Source: Dinochytrium kinnereticum (lineage: Eukaryota > Chytridiomycota > Chytridiomycetes > Chytridiales > Chytridiaceae). From it: DNA of 27,879 bases. The stretch spans positions 5,324 through 33,202 of the forward strand of contig JADGJT010000263.1 in NCBI GenBank assembly GCA_027604005.1. Reading direction: 5' to 3'. Under the pieces are notes generated by a model. It saw nothing but the letters and a program-made list of their open reading frames with translations. It was not told where the DNA came from and did not search any database. Shown here one piece after another: positions 20,422 to 27,879 of the stretch; within the stretch, counting starts at the first letter, position 1; every line of letters begins with the position of its first letter. Position numbers and translations under genes: made by a program.

Positions 20422-23220
20422 ATGGCGATGATGGCGGTGGGGAACGGGGAGAAGAGCGGCGACCAGATCGTGCTGAAGACTGACGAGGGATCGAATGGTG
20501 GCAGGTCGATTCTTCAATCACCGTCAATGTCGGGCTCCCATTCAACGCAAGAACAAGAGACAGCGAGAGTACCAGATACCTTGTCCGCTGAAACCTCGTG
20601 GTTCTCCTTTCTGGCCTCCCTCAAACTTCTCGACACTTTCCCCGACGCCCTTTTCCCTCTCCTGCCTCTCCTCCTCACCCCATCAACTCCGCTGACCACT
20701 TCCACTTCCACCCAGACCCTTCTCCTCTTCCTTCCTCTCACCTCCATCTCATTGGCCCTCCCCATCTATTCACATCTTCTTACTCCACAAGCAACCGATC
20801 TCTACACTGCCCTCCTCATCCCCCTTTTTCTCCTGACCCTCTATGCATCCTTCTTACTCCCCACAAGTCTTCGGTCCAAATGGTTCCGACGTGCCGTTAA
20901 AGCTTGGTGGGTCTTTGCAATTGTTTGCGTGGGTGGAGCCGTCGGGATCTTGTCTCCAAGGTTCACGGTTGCTGTCGGAGTCGTCCGGGAGACCGTTAGG
21001 GTTGTGCCGAGAGTCCCCGCGAATTGCTTTGGGCCCAGGTTGAGTGTGATGAGGTTTGAGCAGTTGGAGGATAATGGAGTAGGGCAGATGGTGGGGGTTC
21101 TTAAGCTAAGGAGAGTCGCGCCAGGGGTGAACGTTTTTGAGATGGACGCGGGCGAGTTTGAAGGACGGGAGGTGTTTCGATTTGGATTGACTTGTGGAGG
21201 AATCGGTAAGATGGCGGAATCACCTTGGATAGTGTTTGATCGGGTTGAGCATGGTAATTGCTTTTTGTTATTTGGTTTTTAGCTTTTTTTTCTCTTTTGG
21301 TTGTTGGTTTTTTTTCTCTGTTGTTAGGTCGACGACTTTTCTCACTCCAATGCATTCGCCAGATGTCAGGATCCTTCCATCACCACCCCGCCAAACATCA
21401 TCTCTCTCTGTATCTCTCTTGGCAGCGTTCTTCAACTTCATGAAGAATCCCACAGGGGCCTTTCCCCAACTTCTCTGGTCCTTTCTAAACGCTAGGCGCG
21501 TTCTTGTTGAGGTGTCCATCCTGTGGCCACTCCTCACTTTTGTGGCTTCTCGATTTGTCTACCCCTTTGTTCATCCGCTCTGGGGTAAACTGAAATCTGC
21601 ACCTGCTCCACAGTCCACCAGGCGATTATCAAACTCCTCCGTATCATCCTCTGGTGCTACCTCTCACCGCCGTCTTTCTTCTTCCTCCAATTCTGCCGCT
21701 GGGTCCCGTCATCGCCTTCATAATTCCCAAATATCTCATCGCCGTCTCTCAAACTCGTCAAACTCTTCAGGAACGTCCACCCATCACCAGCGTGACCTCT
21801 CTACCGCATCTCAAACCCCACGTATCTCCACATCGTCTTCAACCACCTCACGTCGTCTCTCTGTTTCGTCGACATCAACCACCCGTCGTCCGTCCGTTAC
21901 CTTCACTCAAAACCTTCCACGCCTCTCCGTTCCAACCATGAGACGTCCTTCCTCAACTTCACATCTTCTTTCCCGCCATTCAACACCATCCAGAACCCCT
22001 GTTTTCCCGTCAACATCAACGGATGATGATGAGGTCGTTGCTTTCTTCTTGCCAGGGGACCGTGCTGTCCCCGCCTCATGGCAGAGAACTTTGCTCGGCA
22101 GACGTGAGCGGGGCAGTTTTTCTGCTGGAGGTGGAACTGGGAGGGGAACTTCCATCTCCAGTGCGACTCCCACAACAAGCGCTGCTAAAGCCAATAGAAA
22201 CCGAGCCAGCTCGCTCTCCTCCTGTCAGGGGAAAAGTGCACCTCCTTTTGATCACGCAGGGGCCGTCGGGGAATGGAAGAAAGAACGCGTCGCCCTCTCC
22301 TCCAAAACCTCAACATCGCCAGCTGCGTTATCGCCACCCCCACCCTCTCTCTCAATAACACCTCCAGCATCAATATCTCGACCTGCCACACCTCTTGCAT
22401 CGGCACGCACGGCCACGCCATCAAGATCACTGCCGACTCATTTTCGGATTGCTTTGCCGGCTCCTTCTGCTGCGAATGCGGTTGTGGTCCCTCAGGTGGC
22501 TACGCCGCCTTCGGAGACTTTTAAATGGGATGAGTATGCTAGTCCGTTTGTTGCGGCCCCGGTTTTGGGACGGAGGAGGAGGGGCGGTGGGATTGATGGC
22601 GTGGTTGTTGTTAAAGGTTATGGTGAGTGTCTTTCCTGTACATTTTGGTTTTATATTTTATTGTCACTTCGTTTGTTTGTAATGTCTGGTATGTTTAGAA
22701 CCGTCCATGTCGGACGAGCTCTTACTAGCTGTCGGGGATATTCTCAAAGTTCATCAAACCTTTGATGATGGTGAGCCTAAATTAATCACAGGCTGTTTGG
22801 AGAACAGCAAACGAGCGCACCACTGATCAAACTATTTACTTCTTTCCACCCCCCAAAAAAACAAATAAACAAACAGGCTGGGCAATGGGCCAAAATACCA
22901 CCACAAGCCAAACTGGCATGTTTCCACTCACCTGCACAACCCCTCTTGACGACGACTTTTCCCGTGGTCGATTCCAACGATCCGGCCAAAGCCCAGGCCG
23001 TCGCAGTGTCTCACGGGACACACGACGAAGTGTGTCTGGGGATCGGGAAGGGGAGGACAACGATGATGAAGTTGTTGTGGTGGGGGAAACGGAGATGGAG
23101 GTGGATGTAGATGAGTTTTATGAAGGGGGGGATGAGGATGATGGGGATTTTGAAGGGCTTGACCCTGATTTGTGGCCGCCTCGACGTGGGGCTGGCGGTG
23201 GGTGGGAGGCTGACGCTTAG
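20422..23220 (+). CDS. Polytopic membrane protein with a long Ser-rich linker and a C-terminal SH3 domain
   Basis: Four exons: 20422-21253, 21363-22622, 22699-22770, 22877-23220; 835 residues. Likely membrane spans lie near residues 60-85 (weak), 99-119 ('TLLLFLPLTSISLALPIYS'), 126-146 ('TALLIPLFLLTLYASFLL'), 161-179 ('AWWVFAIVCVGGAVGIL') and 325-347 ('VSILWPLLTFVASRFVY'). Residues 180-320 would form a large loop. A basic Ser/Thr-rich region of about 340 residues follows, then an SH3 domain (690-745): 'VVVKGYEPSMSDELLLAVGD', then 'FDDGWAMGQNTTTSQTGMFP', with the usual acidic RT loop, Trp and the Pro of the binding face. The tail is acidic. The SH3 domain crosses three exons in phase. Sho1-type osmosensors also join membrane helices to a C-terminal SH3, but are shorter with compact spans, so orthology is not claimed. 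The second exon uses the AG at 21361-21362; the earlier AG at 21326-21327 breaks frame. Confidence 0.8.
21600..21970 (+). repeat. Degenerate Arg-Arg-Leu-Ser coding repeats in the SH3-protein linker
   Basis: The linker repeats a short unit of the type RRLSNSS/HRRLSSSS/RRLSVSS about seven times, irregularly spaced. RRxS is the consensus for protein kinase A, so the linker may be a multi-site phosphorylation target; this is inferred from motif only. Confidence 0.6.
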
Positions 23221-23848
23221 AAGATGAGGAATAGGATCAAGTGAAATTCGTAGTGATGTGATTATCTATTTGTCGGGTTGAGACAGCGATCAGACACCAC
23301 GATTGGAAGGGAAATGGGAAGTTGGGCTGTGGGGTGAAGAAAACGATGGTGTTGGGATTGGGTTTGGGACAGCGTGAGGGAACAAGGGCCATGAGAGAAT
23401 ACTGCCTAATAACATAAATCAAGCCATGCGGCGAGGCAGTGATAAGGAAAGAAAGAAAGAAAGAAAGAAGAAAAGAAAGCGTAACTCTCACCCAAACTCT
23501 GACCTGCTCTGTCCCTCCATTCCCTTCATCACCAACTTTTCATTGCGTGTTTTCAAGGGGCTTTTTCATTCCACAGGCGAATGGGCGAGTCGCAGTGCGG
23601 GGACACAGGCCACTGTGCAATTGGAGCTTTTCCTCTTGTCCATTTTGGTCCGTTTGTGCCTTCGGAATATTTTACTCTGCAGCTGATATGCCCGATATGC
23701 CCGTCAGGCCATGGCTGCTTATTATTATTACCCATCATTGGGAATCCCTGCCCCCCTGCACGTCTCCCCTCAACGTCCCCTCCCTTCACTGTCCTCGCTT
23801 TAAACCCAGCTGAACATCTCTGCTCATCCCTACGCAATCGATCGCTTC
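23221..23848. other. Intergenic between the SH3-membrane and serine-rich genes
   Basis: No gene seen. It holds a GAAA tetranucleotide run (about 23448-23475) and a short doubled gatatgccc (about 23686-23705). The promoter of the next gene should lie at its right end. Confidence 0.5.
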
Positions 23849-25034
23849 ATGTTGGCCAGCTGGATCGGAGGAGGCCGTCATGCCGCCCCTCACCTTGAGA
23901 GCAAGCGCAGAAGCACCGATCTACAGCTTTCAGCTGCCGTGAACGATCGCCCTTCATCGCCACCTGATCCCATGTCATCTCCATCCTCAGTGCCCACTCC
24001 TGCATCTCTCAGCTCATCGCCGTCTGCATCTCGCCTTTTCTCTACGCAGAGGAGGAGCGCCTCGTCTCCTTCCATTTTGGAGTTGGCCACGGCCACGTCT
24101 TCATCAGCTGCAACCTCATCCCCGTTTGTGCGGCTTCGACTTTTTTCTTCACCTCCTCGAGCGGCATCCGCTCCATCTCTCTCACAGACTCCTTCAACTC
24201 CTTCCCCTGGATCTCGTCTCTCTTCACCTCACCGAGCATCCTACGACGCCCCTCGTTCTTTTTCGCCTCTTTCCGATACATCTCGATCATCTTCCCTCCG
24301 CGCATCCAACGACTCTCCTCGTCCTTCTTCATCTCTTTCCCATACATCTCGGCCATCACTCCACCGAGCATCCAACGACGCTCATCGTGTTCAAGCCAAA
24401 CCGAGAACACCGTCCTCCTCAGCTAACCATGATCCTGCGGTATCAAGAAAGGGTCTTGTTGGTGATCACCCGCATTCGTCTCCTCTCCAGCAAAGCAATG
24501 CTTCGGCTCAAGGGAGAAGTAGACGGCGAAAGGATGAGAGTGATCTTGGGAGGCCGAGTTGGAGGCGGAGGCCTGTGAAGCCTGTTGCAAAAACATTTCG
24601 CGGGCCCGTAGGGGCATTCGTTGATAGTACTGGGAGGTCTCGCATGAGGTTTGGTGAGTGTCTTTTGTTATTATTTCATTATGCATCCTTGATGCCTTAC
24701 TATAATCGACGAACATCCCTCTGAACTGTTCATTTAAACAGAGGTCGAGCGTGCTCTCTTCAACCTATCCACCAAGAAACTCGCCGACCCATCGCGTCCC
24801 CTATCCCACCATCTTCTTATTCACAGCTTTGCGGGACGCGTCTCAGCCGCTAATGCCCGAATCGTTGAGCCCCTGCCGTCTCTTATGATTGCGAGGAGGA
24901 TTGAGGAGAGGGCATTAAGAAGGGTTGTCATGAAGGGCGTTGAGAAAGCTCCACCGTCATCGTTGAGGAGGGAAAGGGGGAAGTTTCGATGGGAAGTTGG
25001 TGGGGAGGAGCTTGTGGTCAAAGTAAGGAGATGA
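23849..25034 (+). CDS. Unrecognised serine-rich basic protein with a folded C-terminal region
   Basis: Two exons: 23849-24653 and 24742-25034, 365 residues, joined in phase with a gtgagt donor. I do not recognise a family. The first 215 residues are Ser/Pro/Arg-rich and disordered, with two and a half copies of a 22-residue unit starting RASxD. The last 120 look folded and helical: 'FRGPVGAFVDSTGRSRMRFG' then 'EVERALFNLSTKKLAD', 'LIHSFAGRVSAANARIVEPL' and 'IARRIEERALRRVVMKGVEK', finishing in a Lys/Arg-rich tail. No signal peptide or membrane span is seen, and charge suggests nucleic-acid or cytoskeletal contact, which is only a guess. The start ATG is the first in a frame that is coding-like from there on; an upstream exon cannot be ruled out. 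Confidence 0.65.
24233..24388 (+). repeat. 66-nt tandem repeat in the serine-rich protein
   Basis: Copies start at 24233, 24299 and 24365 (the last partial) and begin cgNgcatccNacgac. They code for a 22-residue unit RASxDxPRxxxxLSxTSRxSx. Confidence 0.8.
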
Positions 25035-25868
25035 TGGGGCGTTTTCTTGATTCATCTCGTTCCTACCCTTCTCCTTATGTGGTTGGGCTGTTGTGGATTT
25101 TGTTGAACCTAATAGTTCGTTCGGTCCCGAAGGGGGTTGGGACCTTGGACACCTAGTCGCGTTACGATCTCGGTCACTTTTTCTCCTCATAAATCCAGCG
25201 CCTCATATTCTTTCATCTTTGCGTCTTTCCTTTTCATACATTCGTTTCGCTCTCTCTCTATCCATCCCACCTGCCCATCCACCCATTTCATTCTTATGCA
25301 TTCAAAAACGGTTCCGCGATGGGCATCGTGATGCCTTTTTTTCTTTAGAAGAAGCCATCTATAATCGCTCGTTGCTGTTCAGCAGATTTAATAATTCACT
25401 CCAACATCGACGCCTTTCTTCGTGCTGAATTTACTTGTTTTTTCGATTGCGACGCGTTTGTTCTGAAATTTCAGCCAAAAGAAATTTCTAGTCACATCTC
25501 TACCAACCTCAACTTGCCCGCTGACAACGGTGAGCTGCTTGATGCGTTTGGGGTCACTGCCCCGAGATGTGATGCTTCTGCTGCCGATGGATTGCCTTTT
25601 TGGCGAATTCTGTTTGTGGGAAGGGGAATGGCGGGTCTGTGATATTGGTGGTGGGGGCTGATGGTGCGATGCGCAGCTGGAGAGGACCGCGTTGTTTTCA
25701 ATGATGCTTGAGGGATGTCTTTCTGCACATTGCAATTCATCGCTCCTCATCCTCATCTCTCAACGCATACCCATGGCTGCTGTTACTTTGCTTTCCGTCC
25801 TCAGCATGCCCAAACCCTAACGTCATTCACCACTCATCACTACCATTAGAACAAAGCTTGAATCAACA
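25035..25868. other. Intergenic between the serine-rich and SRPBCC genes
   Basis: No gene I can support. A minus-strand open frame of 122 codons (25756-25388) starts with ATG but shows no domain, is His/Pro/Ser-rich and has no visible partner exon. An inverted repeat lies at 25122-25143. Confidence 0.5.
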
Positions 25869-26785
25869 ATGTCTACCTCCAGATGCAGTGAGTCCAGGGT
25901 GTTTGATGCTCCCCTTGATACCGTTTGGAAGCACGTGAGACCGGTGAGTTGACTGTCTACTTTTATGGTTGAATGGCACGGGTGGGGGATTAATCTATGG
26001 GCGATTACTGATTTGGGGTTTGTTTGTAGGTCACCTTCCCTTTCTCGTCTGCGGTGAAGAGTGTTGAGGTTGAGGGAGCTATTGATGCTGGTAGGTGGAA
26101 AGCGTCTCTGGTTTTCTGGTTTTGGTTTCTGTGAGGGGGCTTTGGTTTTTTGTTATTCAGATGGCAGGTACGGTTTTTTTGTTTTAAGGGGGGGGGGGTT
26201 CGGTTGCCTTCTTTTCTTTTTTTAAATGGAGCCGTGCTTTATTTTTTATGGAATGCTAACGAGATCGCGCTTTAATGGTAGTTGGGTCCATCCGAAAGGT
26301 CACCTTCAAGGATGGGACCGGTAAGTTCCTCCTCCCTCCTGAAATTACCATGCCTCGATTCTAACTGTTCTCCACCTTTGAAACAGTCCAAAAGTACCGC
26401 ATTCTTGAACTCTCTGGTACAAAAACCATTTTATTCAACTATTCCTAACAATAGCAAAAGACCTCGACCACTCCGTTACCTACGAGGTGATTGAGTCCAA
26501 CCCCCCCACCCAGGTTTTGGCCGCCTACCACACTTTTCGTCTTAAGACCGTGACTCACACCAACTCGACTTTTGTTGAGTTTTTCAGCGAGTTTGCCAGC
26601 GGGGAGAACACTTTGAATGTTGTTGAGGACTCAAAGTACAAGAAGAAGGAGGCTTTGGAGGTGCGTTTTTGTTGTTCTGTCTTTCGAGATTCTGTTTTTG
26701 TTTTCTGGTGTTTATTCTCATCTGACTTGCTCTGGTCTGTTTCTTTTTTTGGGGGTAGGACCTTGCCAAGGCCCTTGCGAAGTAG
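25869..26785 (+). CDS. Small Bet v 1-like/SRPBCC (START-fold) ligand-binding protein
   Basis: Six exons: 25869-25943, 26030-26090, 26282-26320, 26387-26416, 26461-26660, 26759-26785; 143 residues, the normal size for one SRPBCC domain. Order of elements: 'SRVFDAPLDTVWKHVRP' (first strand and helix), 'AVKSVEVEG', 'VGSIRKVTFKDGTVQKYRIL' across two joins, 'HSVTYEVIES', 'TFVEFFSEFASGE' and a long C-terminal helix ending 'ALEDLAKALAK'. This is the polyketide cyclase/dehydrase-like branch of the fold, which forms a cavity for hydrophobic ligands; the ligand is unknown. No signal peptide, so cytosolic. Two of the exons are 39 and 30 nt and one intron is only 44 nt, so automated gene callers may miss parts. 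Confidence 0.85.
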
Positions 26786-27579
26786 ATATGTTAGCGATGC
26801 GCTTTCGTTGCCCGCCTTTTTTATTCTCTTTATTGAAGTTGTGTCCTTTAGTTTGAAGCGTTTGCTGGAATCACGTGTAGCCCTTTCTTTTGTTGTGCTT
26901 GATTGGCCCGTGATCTGGCGTTTGATGGGGTTTCTCAATCGTTAAAATATACTATTGTGCTTTTTGCAAGGCTGCAAAGACATTTCAACGTCGTTTTTCT
27001 GCTTGTTTCAAGGTTGAAGAGCCTCTGTTTTCCTCTTTAACCTTTATGGCAAAGCCTGGAACTTTGCCAAAAAATTCAAAACCCACAACTTCATGGGCAG
27101 GCTTTAGCGACATTCTATAAGTAATGGCGGCAATTCCCTGATGTTGGATCGGTCCGATAGCATCTGGTTATTCATTTGGGTTGAACATCTTCCAGACGCG
27201 GTTGATTTGACCGATCCTCTTTTTTCTGTTCTTTTCTTCTTTTTTTGGCTGGTGTTGGAGGTTGAATACCATGGTGTATGTTGTTTATTTTACAATCAAT
27301 TAATGTGTGTTAAAGAGAAGAAAGTGCGTTATTTCACAATAATGGAGAGCCAGATGCTCGAACGCGGCGAAAAAAAAGAAGAAATATAAACAGTTGTCGT
27401 TCAGCAAAACTATAACTTTCCAACGACAAAACGGCCGCCATTATACTTTAACGCAAAGTCAGTCCCATCAATTTCACTCCACCATCCAATCGGCATAGTA
27501 TCGACGCCAAACATTATTCTACACTATATCACTCTTACACCCCAGGCTCCAACACTCCAACACCACCTCGCCCCCTAGT
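26786..27579. other. Intergenic, 3' end of the SRPBCC gene and promoter of the last gene
   Basis: No gene seen. It is AT-rich with scattered open frames lacking coding character. No exact AATAAA is present close to the SRPBCC stop. Confidence 0.5.
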
Positions 27580-27879
27580 ATGTCCCATCCATCCCATCCA
27601 AAGTCTACGTATTGTCTACTCACTTCGACAAATGCTAAAGAATACTTTCCAGAATGGAAGAGTCTAGTCATGAAACGTGTTGATGGATCGTCCCTACCGA
27701 CTAGGTACTTCTCCCTTGAGGTACTGAAAGCGTCAGATCAGCTTGTTCAGAGGATTTTGCAACCCACCGTACTTGCGGCGATGACTACCGCAGATGGAAT
27801 GGTAATCAACCTCCCTGTAATCGAGGATGCGGTTGAGAAGATAAGACAATGGAATGAAGTGGAGACGAGTATCTCTAAT
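27580..27879 (+). CDS. Start of an unrecognised gene, cut by the window's right edge
   Basis: The frame opens with ATG and stays open for 100 codons to the last base. Composition is coding-like and soluble, with 'EYFPEWKSLVMKRVDGSS', 'RYFSLEVLKASDQLVQRIL' and 'NLPVIEDAVEKIRQWNEVE' suggesting alternating strands and helices. I recognise no family. There is no signal peptide or membrane segment in the visible part. The ATG may be a true start, as the upstream sequence is leader-like. Confidence 0.55.
   Translation, partial: MSHPSHPKSTYCLLTSTNAKEYFPEWKSLVMKRVDGSSLPTRYFSLEVLKASDQLVQRILQPTVLAAMTTADGMVINLPVIEDAVEKIRQWNEVETSISN

Noticed and set aside
21328..21362. Earlier acceptor AG for exon 2 of the SH3-membrane gene
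   Set aside because: Splicing there shifts into a frame with an early stop. The AG at 21361-21362 restores the long conserved frame.
25388..25756. Minus-strand open frame of 122 codons starting with ATG
   Set aside because: No domain, no neighbouring exon, low-complexity composition. A lineage-specific gene cannot be excluded but is not supported.
1..27879. Mobile elements, tRNA, rRNA, CRISPR arrays
   Set aside because: No transposase, reverse transcriptase, terminal repeats, tRNA T-loop signature or rRNA core sequence was noticed on either strand. A covariance-model and repeat-library scan would be needed to be certain.

Overview
This is a eukaryotic window that reads as a fungus, most likely a flagellated (zoosporic, chytrid-like) one. 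Coding regions are cut by about 47 short GT-AG introns, mostly 45-120 nt, and there are no operons or bacterial ribosome-binding signals. The fungal side is supported by a WSC-type wall sensor, a GPI-anchored DOMON protein and an Sti1 co-chaperone. The flagellum is inferred from an intact ARMC2 gene, a family found in organisms that build cilia, and from a protein that resembles the centriolar-satellite scaffold PCM1.

Layout. On the + strand the window opens with the 3' part of a DAO-family FAD oxidoreductase (to 1324). A long run of minus-strand genes follows: WSC-like membrane protein (4066-2372), STI1 (7432-5068), ARMC2 (11296-7929), SAP18 (12902-11636), PCM1-like protein (18193-13617) and GPI-anchored DOMON protein (19774-18869). 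A divergent promoter region of about 650 nt separates these from + strand genes: a polytopic membrane protein with an SH3 domain (20422-23220), an unrecognised serine-rich protein (23849-25034), a small Bet v 1-like/SRPBCC protein (25869-26785) and a gene of unknown product that runs off the right edge (from 27580).

How the genes relate. They are separately transcribed units, not one pathway. Two themes recur. ARMC2 and the PCM1-like gene suggest flagellum and basal-body biology, with SAP18 lying between them. The WSC-like, DOMON and SH3-membrane proteins all belong to the cell surface and wall. STI1 has a textbook three-unit heat shock element about 340 nt upstream of its ATG.

All exon joins were worked out by hand from splice sites, reading phase and family alignment recalled from memory. 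Every complete gene gives an integral open frame from start to stop. The least certain joins are the first intron of the PCM1-like gene, the first exon of ARMC2 and ARMC2 intron 5. No transposon, tRNA, rRNA or CRISPR array was seen.
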